Of a DNA stretch of 64,000 nt, positions 54,588 through 64,000 are shown piece by piece. The notes beneath the pieces are model-generated. The model ran no database searches. It saw only the letters and a program-made list of their open reading frames with translations, and was not told the origin of the DNA. Source of the DNA: Massariosphaeria phaeospora (taxonomy: Eukaryota; Ascomycota; Dothideomycetes; Pleosporales); contig JAADJZ010000006.1 in NCBI GenBank assembly GCA_011032825.1, forward strand, positions 1,240,001 to 1,304,000, given 5' to 3'. The translations under genes were made by a program, and so were the position numbers. Each line of letters starts with the position of its first letter. The first letter of the stretch is position 1.

Positions 54588-56227
54588 ATGGAGTCCGCGT
54601 CCGCGTCCACACAGTCCACGCTTCCCCTCTCCGCCGCCGCACCGCCAACATACAACCACACCGAAACCAACATCCACTCGCTCATCTCGCACCTCTCGCC
54701 CACGATCCCCTACACCCGCGACCCCACCGCCTGCCACTCCACCGCGCACACAGCGCACTCGCACAGCTCCGCCGAGCAAGTCCCTACCGCCGTCTTCTAC
54801 CCGCGCACGCAGTCCGAGGTGGCTGCGCTTGTGACGCAGTGCCATGCGCGGAATGTGGCTGTGACGTCTTTTTGCGGCGGCACAAGTCTGGGCGGCGCGT
54901 TGGCGGCGACGCGGGGCGGGGTTTGTGTGCATTTTAGGGATATGGCGGGGATTGTGGAGCTGCATGAGGATGACATGGATGTGGTGGTTCAGCCGGGAAT
55001 TGGGTGGGTCGAGTTGAATCGGTATTTGGAGAAGAAGGGGTTGTTTTTCCCGGTGGATCCGGCGCCGGGGGCGAAGATTGGGGGCATGGTAGGTGAATTT
55101 CATTTATTGAGTGCGTGCCTGTTTTGGTGATGAGTTGTGTTTTCGTGGCGGATTGAGCTGAGCTGACCGCGGCGTAGATCGCTATGTCCTGCTCAGGCAC
55201 GAATGCGTACCGGTACGGCACTATGAAAGAATGGGTTATCTCGCTCACTGTAGTGCTCGCGGATGGCTCCGTAGTCAAGACACGAAATCGCCCGCGCAAG
55301 TCCTCTGCAGGCTACGATCTCACGCACTTGATCATCGGCTCAGAGGGCACCCTCGGGCTCGTCACGGAGGCGGTGCTGAAGGTAACGGCGCTGCCGAAGA
55401 ATCTGCACGTGGGCATGGTAGCCTTCGAGACGATGCAGCAGGGCGTCGACGTCGCGGTGCAGATCCTGCGCTCGGGTCATCTGCTCGAAGCCATTGAACT
55501 TGCCGACAGCGAATCGATCCGCGCTATCAATCACTCTGGCCTTGCGGGTGAAACCTTCACCGAGCTGCCGACGTTGTTTGTAAAGTTAGCGGGCGCGGTG
55601 CAGACGATCCGCGACCAGGTTGATTTCGTGAAAGGATTGTGTGGCAGGCACGGGGCGCGCGCGTTCGAAGTCTCGGAGAAGAGGGAGCGCATCGACGTTA
55701 TCTGGGGCGCGAGGAAGTGCTTGGGCAACGCCATGGTGACGATGAAGAAGGACCCGAGCGATCTGTTCCTGAACACCGATGCGGCGGTGCCGATCTCGAA
55801 GATGGCGCGGCTGGTGGAAGAGAGCGATAGGATCGTGAAGGCTGGCGGCGGCGGGTGGTACTGTGCGAGTGTGGGGCATGTTGGCGATGGTGAGTCGGTT
55901 TTCCGTTTTCCTAGCATTCCGCTGTCATTATCGCGCCTGAGATGAAGCTGAGACGTTGATGCCGCAGGAAACGTACATACAGCCATCGTGTGTCCGCTCG
56001 AGGCCAAAGCCGACGTGGAGAAATTGATTGTGCAAATCCAGAGGCTGGCGCTCGAGTTGGACGGCACGATTACGGGGGAGCATGGCGTCGGGCTCAAGCT
56101 GAGGGACCTGCTGGCTGAGGAGGTGGGATCTGCGGGCGTGGACGCGATGAGGAAGATAAAGATGGCGCTGGATCCGAAAGGAATCTTAAACCCCGATAAG
56201 GTAGTCAGACTGGAAGCTGGCTATTGA
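54588..56227 (+). CDS. D-lactate dehydrogenase, FAD-linked (cytochrome-type)
   Basis: Exons 54588..55088, 55178..55889 and 55968..56227 give 490 residues. The FAD-binding PCMH domain comes first (YPRTQSEVAALV, then the pyrophosphate loop FCGGTSLGGALA, PGIGWVELNRYL and PVDPAPGAKIGGM / IAMSCSGTNAYRYG). The FAD-oxidase C-terminal domain follows with WYCASVGHVGDG joined to NVHTAIV (His metal site), GTITGEHGVG and ALDPKGILNPDKV. The enzyme oxidises D-lactate (or a related 2-hydroxy acid) to pyruvate and passes electrons to cytochrome c. An in-frame ATG at 54525 would add 21 residues, but it lies next to the TATA box; the one at 54588 has a good ACCATGG context. Confidence 0.9.
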
Positions 56228-57220
56228 GATGGGGAGAATACTGCGGCCAAAGATGCAAGGTTTTCGCGAGTTCGCTGCGACCTTCGCGGCCAGATATGGA
56301 AGGCGCGACGATACTCTAGCCTGCCTTCTCGCACTCCTAGCACTACCGCGAAGTCAAGCCAACACCTCGTGTGGCAGATGTCATACCTAGGTAGAGCTCT
56401 TCAAGGTGCTGTCCCTCCAGCTTCTCTCACAGACTCCTTAGACTATCTATCTAGAAGCCAAACAAACATGCGCACACAAACACCAAAATTCAAAACACCA
56501 CCTGAAAAAAAACTCTTCTTCAAGCTCACAGCGCGCAGGCCATGGCACTCAACGAAAAGAAAGCCAGCAAAAATTACAACGGAGAGCGGGCACGAGGCCC
56601 GCTGCAAGTCTGGACCAAGCCTCGCTGTGCAATGAAGTCGGTCCAGACTAATCATCCGCATTCGTGTGCGCGGTGATTCCGTCAAGGTAAGTGGCGAGGG
56701 AAGAAGGAGGCCGAGGGGGGAAGGGCTTATATACGTGGAGGAGAGGCGCTAGCGGGGGTTAGTCAGCGGGAGCCTAGTAGGTGGGCACGTGATGGGTGGC
56801 AGCCGGGGCGGTGAGAGGTTGTGGAAGGCGGTGGAAGAGTGTGGATTGGAAGAGTGGTGGCGGGGGGAAGGCGCGGTGGAGAACGGTGGGATGGAAAGTG
56901 GAGTGAAAGAAAGCGCGACGCTTGGCACATGCTGACAGCCACAACACAGAAGTTACGATTCTATATACCCGACCGCCATCCTCCAGCGCACCCATCGAAT
57001 ATCAGCACTCTAGGAAAATTGAGGTCACTAGAGGTCCGGATGAGACACGCCAGCCTTTGGAACCTCGCGGCCATTGACTACAAAAACAACATATTCCCAT
57101 CCTTCTCACGACGCATAGCAAGGCCATTCACTACCCTATAAACTGCTTATGCTCTAAAAGAATGTAAGTCCCGTACTTAATGCACACAACAAAACATACA
57201 CTAACTTTGACACGAGGACT
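56228..57220. other. Intergenic, no supported gene
   Basis: The 3' flank of D-lactate dehydrogenase and of the small minus-strand gene. Only short frames without features. Confidence 0.4.
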
Positions 57221-57590
57221 TCAGTTGCCTTTGAGTCCATCAAGACCCTTCCTGTGTCCCTCCATTGACATCACACAGGTGCAGCCCTTGCTAGTCGACA
57301 GCGTCTTCGTGTCCGGCCGCTCAAACAGAGCACTTTGAACGGAAGATCCTTCGTTGATGAAGCGTTGCATGGGACTGAGTCCCCTCGAACTGACTGCACC
57401 AAATCCTTGTTTCATAGCAAGGATAGGGCCGTGGTATGGGCATACAGTGACTGGCTGATCTGGGGTGGTTCTTTCAAAGGAGTTTGTGAGCTTCTATCTA
57501 GATGGAAGGCAAGAGAAACCTGTTCGGATTGAGTGATGAAGAGGTACGGACTCACTTGGACTCATTGCCGTTGTTCTGTGAAGAAGCCAT
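57221..57590 (-). CDS. Possible small protein of unknown function (94 residues)
   Basis: Complement of 57221..57470 and 57556..57590. The short first exon (MASSQNNGNES) joins through GTGAGT...GAAAG in phase 2 to TTPDQPVTVCPYHGPILAMK, then RGLSPMQRFINEGSSVQ, ALFERPDTKTL, KGCTCVMSMEGHRKGLDGLKGN. A TATATAAA box on the minus strand at 57708-57715 lies 118 bases upstream. The protein is soluble without a signal peptide and has Cys in CPYHG and GCTC. Not recognised. Confidence 0.45.
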
Positions 57591-58778
57591 GCTGACGAGG
57601 TAGAACAGTTGGGACGGAGAGGAGGGGGCAGAAAGGATGTTCCCTAGAGGGTGGCAAAGGCGCCCAAGAAGATGATCGTAGACAATTGGAGAAGACATGG
57701 GAAACCCTTTATATACCCACGCGGTAGGATAGGCCTCCTCCAGCAACCCGTCTGCCACGCCCATCTTTGAAGGCGTGCATCACTCCGGTTGTCCAGGGGT
57801 AGCTCTTCAACCACGTCGGTTTCACCGGTTCCAGCTGCAGTCAAAGACGTACAACGCGTGTTAGCGAGTCACTCGGGTGGCTGTAGCATCGGGCATGGCA
57901 GGGATGGGGAGTCTGCCGCACGTAGTTTTCGACGAATTTCCCAAGGCGGTCAACGTGCCATCAATCTTCGAAAGCCTCCAACATACGTCTGCATTCAGGT
58001 CATCACTACCGTTCTCTCAGATTGGGTAGTTCACCTCTGTCTGTCTTGGCGTATGTCCATTTACGGATGCAGGACTTCCTTCATTACGGTGGTGCAGTTG
58101 GGGATGTGTTCGAACCGAAAGCTCGTTCCCCTTCCCAACCTCGATCGATCTTCCTATTGGTGAGTATACTTTTGTCCATCTAGGCAGATGATGGTGGCTT
58201 GGAGTAGGAGACTTCGAAACATGGATCAGGTGCTGGGACTAGTGATTAAGATGATCTGCGAGTTTAGTACGGGCACACCGCCAGAAACTAAGTGCCTGGC
58301 ACACGCTCCCATACGCTTTGACTGGCCAGTCTTCTTTTGCTTGGCTTGGCAGCATATGTGGTGCTACAAAAGGCTGACTGTAGTTGGCCCGCTTAGTCTG
58401 TGGCAGCACGCCTCTCCTGACACAGGTGTTCCTGCCTCGTTGTGTCCGTCCGGAAGGCCGCGTCCTAGCCGCCAACACCGACACGTCTAGAAGGCAAAAA
58501 GGCAAACGAGGGCTTTTTGAGGCTCATCCGCTCGCAAGCTTCTATTGGATAGTTCCCTTTCGTTCTTCTTGGCTCCTGTCATTACTCTTGTGTCGGAGCC
58601 TCGGAGGCGCCTTCTCGAGCAGAGCGTGGGCCCGCCGTCTTCTCAAACCCTCTCTCTTCTTCTCTCGAGAATATTCCGCCGCACTTTCTTCGCACGGCCT
58701 GCATCAGCCCTCCATCGACAGTGTGGTATCAAAATCACGTAGTCTATGTTGACTAACGTTATCCTAATCAAATACGCT
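57591..58778. other. Intergenic, no supported gene
   Basis: A divergent promoter region between the small minus-strand gene and the Clr5-domain gene. The right end is pyrimidine-rich (58555-58700). Confidence 0.4.
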
Positions 58779-61458
58779 ATGGAAGCTCAGCCTGGTGGCA
58801 GCTCAGTTGGCTGCCCCGCTTCGACTCCGTCAGACCGCTGGGAGGCTTTGAAGCCATTTATCGAACAACTCTACTTGAAGAACAAAGTCAAGGATATTGT
58901 CGAGACCATGAAACGGGACCATGACTTTAACGCAGGGCAAGTCCTTATACACTCCCTCCATCCACTCCACATCCTGACAAGAGATCAGGGAAAACCAATA
59001 CAAGTGGCACTTTAAGAAGTGGAAGTGGAGGAAGAATGTTCCCACACACAAGAAGGCTGTCATGGCTGCTGAGCTTGAGACTCGGGCGGCGGCTGGAAAG
59101 CAGGCCAGCTTGATAACCTTCAAAGGCCGACCAATGGACCCAGGGAAGATTCGACGATATCTCAAAGACGCTTCCCGAAAAGAATCACAGCATATGCTCT
59201 TGGAGCAAAATGAATCGGGCCAGCTGAGCGGTACGCATGAGCGCATTAGGTCGTTCTTGCCATTCGGAAATAGAATGTAGGTGCCGCGATACCCGCTCAG
59301 CAACAAAAACCTAATAAATATTTCCAGTTTTCTCAAATGGAACATGCCATATGGAATTTTACAGCAGTTCCAAGCTCATGTTATCGATCACAGCTCCCCA
59401 ATCAACTTCGCAGCTGCTACACCAAGCAGTGATGTTATGGTCACAACGCCTATTGAATCGGCTAGCAGCCCCCAAGACGCTCCCACTCCGACCAAAACAC
59501 TTATCAAGAAGAAGCAAATTATGGACAGGACACGTCTATTCGTACAAGGGCGCCATGATCAGTTGATTGGATCGATGGACAAGGAAGAAAGAATGTATGC
59601 AAACAGGCCCTCCGTATGTGCAGAGCTAATACAACACAGGAGGATGTCGAAATGGCTATACGAATACTGGTTCTACAGCTTCAAGACTGCGAAAACCTGG
59701 GGCAGAGGTCCAAAATACTGGACGGCTGATTCGCTTGATTTCGATCGATTCAGCCAAGTATCCCTATCAAGGCAGCCCGGAACTTCAAGCCATGCGGCCG
59801 CTAGCGCTAGTCACCGATTCCGTGGCCTACAAATGCCCACCAATCTCTGTCGGTGGCTTATACATCTGCGGCCCGATTCTCAGGAAAAGGTGGATCAGTG
59901 GGAAGAACAAATCCCCATGACTGACCCCACAGCCAGCCAAGATCCACGAGACGAATCAACATGGACTCCGTGGCCGAGTGAATGGCGAGAGCCGCCGCTC
60001 CAGACAAGAATGCGAGACGCACTTGAGCATAACGACTTCAGCACCCTTCGTGTCGAAAGCCTCCCTGTGGCTGTGCCACAAATAGCGATGGCTGCGCAAA
60101 GATCACATAACCAGCTTTTGGAAGAAGCCCTAGGTTTCAGCATAATGAGTCGAAATCGCGAGTTGGTAGTCGAGACCTGGGGAAAAATACTCGAGGAGAA
60201 AATAGATCTCAGCTCGCTCTATCCACTGCACATAGCGACCAGCTATCTCGACGGATACAAAGTCTGCTGCGATGTCTTGGATACACTTCTCTACCCCAAA
60301 GATCATGGTCTAGATGTCTGGAGTATGTACACAAATGACCTTGGTCACACTGTTCTTGACAATTTGATGATAAGTATTCTCAAATCACATACGTCCATAA
60401 CGCCGGGAACTATAAACACTGAGCTGCGACATGAGCCTCGTTTCGTGGGAGAAGAAATCGATATTTGTGGGCACTGGGATGCTGATTCCGAATCAATCAG
60501 AGCGTTGTTTGCAGAAGGTCACCCTGGAGTCCCGTTCGAATGGAAACACAAATTCTGCCATACGTCAATCCAGACAATTTGTCACTGCATAGTACACATG
60601 GTCCAGCACATTTCCGTACCAAGGTTCAACACGGGAAGTGGTTTGTACCTACGGCAGTGTTTCCACTGTGGCACAAAACTACAGCTCTATCCTCTCCATA
60701 CGCTGGTAGTGACGGCATATCACCTCGCTTCTTCTGGATGCAAAGACGAGGATCTTTTTGGGTTGGTCACTTGCTTGTTATGTCTGATTTCTCATGGAGT
60801 TGATTCACGCTCGAAAGCAAACGTCTCCTTGAACGCTCTGCTCCAATTTGACGGTCCCGAGAATCAATGTGATCACCAGGAGCTTTCTCCATCAGAATTG
60901 GCAGAGCAATTTGGAGCTTCCTTACAAAATTACTGGACACCAAAAGTTCGGACTGGGTGGAAAGTGTTCCAGAGGCTCTTGAGCATCTGTGAAAATGAAT
61001 TTGAAAGTCACAGGGAAAATGATACTGAAGAGGAGGATGAGGGTTCTGCGCCATCAAATGAAGAGTTCATTGGAGCGATTCCACCTGAAGAAAGGCTTTT
61101 TGAGAACCACAACGAAAACCATAAGGGGAGATTCTTTGGCAATAGGACTGATATCGCCACTCTTTGGGCAGCTGTTCAAGCTGAGTTCCTTACGTATCGA
61201 CGACTAGATGAAAGCTCCAACTGGACGTCAGACTACTTCGATATGCAGCTTTTGCTTAAGAGGCTGGAACGAGGAGAGACTGTCTCAGTCAAGCTCGTCG
61301 ATGACGGATTACTCAAGACACATTGCACTTGCGGTCACCTACCCGCATTTAACTTTGACAACATAGCTACCCTTCATGATGCAACAACAGAGTATATTGC
61401 AAACCTCGATGTCTGGCAGAGGGCAACGTACTCGGAATTGGAGGATAAATATTGGTGA
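58779..61458 (+). CDS. Clr5-domain protein
   Basis: Exons 58779..58936, 58989..59276 and 59328..61458 give 858 residues. The N-terminal Clr5 domain reads WEALKPFIEQLYLKNKVKDI, VETMKRDHDFNAG then, after intron 1, ENQYKWHFKKWKWRKN. Intron 1 appears to be a GC-AG intron (GCAAGT donor, ATCAG acceptor), which gives the exact family sequence. The long C-terminal part is helical and undefined, with a CHCIVHM...CFHCGTKL region that may bind zinc. Clr5 domains occur in many filamentous-fungal proteins, often with ankyrin repeats, with no established role beyond the S. pombe heterochromatin factor they are named after. An in-frame ATG at 58746 is possible. Confidence 0.78.
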
Positions 61459-61711
61459 TTGTTACCTGTATGTTCATTGTTAGAGCTATCACAGAAGCAC
61501 CTATAGAGGAGTGGTAGAGCTATTCGAGAATCACTTCATCATCGGAAGCAACATGATAACGATCGACCGAGCCTGGGGCTAAGATGAAAAGACAAAAGAA
61601 TACGACGGAGGTACTACAAATGTGGGTTTGGCAGCACTCTATCAAAAGATCTGGAAGAAATAACAATACAAAATCTACTCGCTCTTCTCACTACAACGCT
61701 AACCATGTCCC
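61459..61711. other. Convergent 3' region between the Clr5-domain and P450 genes
   Basis: About 250 bases with no coding signal. Confidence 0.4.
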
Positions 61712-63564
61712 TCATCGCGCAACAGCCACAAATCTAACATGCATCTCCGGTTTATCAAAGAAGCCGTAGTGCCGCAAGTCTTTCTCCAGATCAACAGCCT
61801 GCCCTTCGACCGCGAACACATCAAACTCCCAGAGGACTTTGGCCAAGAACAGCTTCGCCTGCGTCCACGCCGTTTCTCGGCCCATGCAGACGCGCGGGCC
61901 GAGACTGAATGGGTGCAGGCTCTTGAGGTGGTCGTTGGCAAATGCCGGGTCGTAGAGCGGGTGGGAGGCAGGGAGCCAGCGTTGGGGCTGGAAGCGGAGG
62001 GGTTGGTGGAAGTAGTCTGGATGTCGGGCTAGGGCCCAGATGCAGGACTGGACGTGGGTCTGCGGAGTTGGCAAGTTAGTGATCATAGCAACATCCGACA
62101 TTTCAAAACAAATACGGGACAAGAACAATAACGAGCAGATAGCAAATCATAAAATCTACACTCACCCCTTTCGGAATATACAGCCCATCCACCACAACCC
62201 CCGGACTAATCCGCGGCAGGCCCGTATTATTACTAGGAAGCATCCGCAACGTCTCTTCAATACAAGCGTGCAGATAAGGCAGAGACATCAGCGTTTTCCC
62301 CGGGACAATTTCCTCATAGTTTGAGAAAGTCTCCCTGATTTCCTTGGTCAAGAGTTGGTAAGTCTCGGGGTTCTCGAGCAAAAGCACGAGGACACCGTAG
62401 AACAGGTCTGCCATGGGGCCCCAGCCGGCAAACATTACTTGCAGGGCTACGGATCCGATGTGGAGGAGCTCTTTTTCGCTGGATGGGTAGGGAGATTTTG
62501 CGGGGAGGATGTGGTCGAAGTAGTCGGGGTGCTCGGTGCGACCTCTTTGTTCTGTGGGTACGGCAGTTAGTATTTGAAATGAGATTTACAACCAGAAGTA
62601 ATCGAGCTAAAGGTGCCGAGATCTCTAGAAAGATGGGATAAAAATGTTTCCATACATACCGATACGTTGGAGGACACTCTTCCGTGTTGCCTTCTCCATC
62701 TGGGAAAATAGCGTGATCTTGCCGAAGGGCGCGAACAGGTACTGAAGCGGGGTGACGAGAGGGAAGCGCTTGAATACTGCCAAAACGACCGCGAAGAAAT
62801 TGAAATTCAGCAAAACTTCGAGATTGACCGAATCTCTCACTATTGGCTATATTCAGTATGCTACAGAGAAGGAGATCCCTTTGAAATATGGATAGCGGAG
62901 CCTTACTGTCTCTCATCTGGTGCATCTTTTCACTCCACGCCAAATCGGCCGACATATCCATAGCCAGCCAATTAGTCCATCGCACGAGCGGTACGCCATT
63001 GCCGTTTCCATTCATAGACATATCATTCATCTTCACCACGAAGTGGTCCATATGCTCGTGCATGATGGGCTCCAGAGTCCGCGTGAACCGAGTGCTGAAC
63101 GCCGGGGCAATCTGCCTGGCCACGTTGCGATGCCGCACGGGATCTTCTTCCCAGATGAGGCCGCCGAGGTCCTTGCCGCGGTTCTGGAAGTCGGTCTTGA
63201 CGAAGTCCTCTAGGTTCTTGTGCTGCGGCGAGTAGATGTCGGTGAAGGCCTGGGGCGTGAAGAATGCGAGCTCGTTGGGCGCGATGCGGACGACTGGCCC
63301 GTACTGGTGCACTACCTTCTCAATCGTCCAGGGGTAGCGCCCGGAGAACCAGTGGTAGGCATACCAGAGGTTGGAAATGGCGGCAAGTCTCGGTCCGGGG
63401 AAATGGGATAGTGGGTGGAAGTACAGCAAGTAGATAATCCGTGTTGTTGAATAGGCACATATCTATTGGAAACGTTAGCCTCGAATGCCCGCCTTGCAAT
63501 CGGTAAAAGAGAGACTCACGGCACTGAAGATAGTGGTTGTCAGAGTGGTGGTGGAGACCTCCAT
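61712..63564 (-). CDS. Cytochrome P450 monooxygenase with atypical I-helix
   Basis: Complement of 61712..62059, 62166..62551, 62660..62839, 62907..63462 and 63520..63564 gives 504 residues. The N-terminus is a short membrane anchor (about residues 8-28), then HFPGPRLAAISNLWYAYHW as in CYP58/trichothecene-type fungal P450s. Further marks are EETLR (ExxR), a PxRW segment (FQPQRWL) and the haem loop FSLGPRVCMGRETA with Cys447. The I-helix reads VMFAGWGPMADL where the usual AGxET(T/S) carries the acid-alcohol pair, so oxygen activation may be changed. Substrate unknown; ER membrane. The exon 2/3 join (a+TG) is the least sure. Confidence 0.85.
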
Positions 63565-64000
63565 GATAGACTGGAAAACCATGATAGCTGGGCAGACTAT
63601 CTCTGCAGTTTGGTGACGAGCGAATAGAAAGTAAATACTTCAAAGTCCAAATTGATGTCTTCAGACACTACCTAGAATAATAGACTACCTGAAGAATGCA
63701 GCAGAAAATGAGGCTCGTCGCAATGAGTTCGCGAAACCTTTCATCTCGTCCCATGAGCACGAGGCAACCTTTTATCTTAGATGCAGTGTTGGTGCCGTAA
63801 AACTCCGCAAAACAAATCACGGCTGCGGCATTGGGTTGGGGGCGCAGTCAGCAAACCGAATCCTTCGGCGAGGGCAGCTTTTACTGCGTAATTTAGTGTT
63901 TGGCCTCGTCGTGCTATGTCGCGAAAAGCTTTCGGCACGGGCGAACGCTGACGTAAAGAGAAGGCCCAAAATACATAGGGTGACTCAGCTATTTCGGGCT
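63565..64000. other. Upstream region of the P450 gene, window end
   Basis: No supported gene; no TATA box was recognised. Confidence 0.35.

Noticed and set aside
1..64000. CRISPR arrays, bacterial-type operons, integrated viruses
   Set aside because: Spliced fungal genes throughout; no spaced direct-repeat arrays and no viral gene families seen.

Overview
The window is nuclear DNA of a filamentous ascomycete (Pezizomycotina; a dothideomycete-like fungus is plausible but not proven). The reasons are short GT-AG introns of about 50-110 nt, dense genes on both strands, fungus-specific families (Zn2Cys6 factor, PTH11-type rhodopsin-like protein, Clr5-domain protein, serine-rich cupredoxin-like protein, Med1) and RIP-like transition damage in a transposon. 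Exon joins were read by eye from splice sites, reading phase and family fit. Coordinates are mostly exact, but a few junctions are flagged as uncertain.

Left part (1-12.4 kb): 3' part of a secreted class-3 lipase; then an NmrA-like oxidoreductase, a Zn2Cys6 transcription factor on the minus strand and a short-chain dehydrogenase, which together look like a small regulated set; an Lsb1/Pin3-like SH3 protein; an MFS (monocarboxylate-type) transporter; and a secreted aspartic protease.

Mobile element (12,541-19,850): a 7.3-kb Rep/PIF1 rolling-circle transposon (Helitron superfamily) with near-perfect 23-bp terminal inverted repeats and a T on each side. Its single long reading frame carries five in-frame stops and no frameshift. 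The right end lies 51 bp from the stop of an O-methyltransferase gene.

Middle (19.9-30 kb): O-methyltransferase, rhodopsin-like 7-TM protein and UbiA prenyltransferase, a candidate tailoring group for a prenylated aromatic product with no core synthase in view. Then a zinc-finger/membrane protein of unknown role and a type-B carboxylesterase.

30-41 kb: a serine/threonine-rich unknown protein and a single-pass membrane protein, then housekeeping genes: TFIIH subunit Tfb5, a GFA/CENP-V-type zinc protein, a small Cys-containing unknown protein, Mediator subunit 1 and glutamine synthetase.

41-46.6 kb: gene-poor and decayed. It holds a deleted 5S rRNA pseudogene, a fragment of a duplicated cupredoxin-like gene and copies of a short dispersed repeat.

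46.7-64 kb: intact serine-rich cupredoxin-like protein, a very large disordered protein, D-lactate dehydrogenase, a small unknown protein, a Clr5-domain protein and a cytochrome P450 with an abnormal I-helix.
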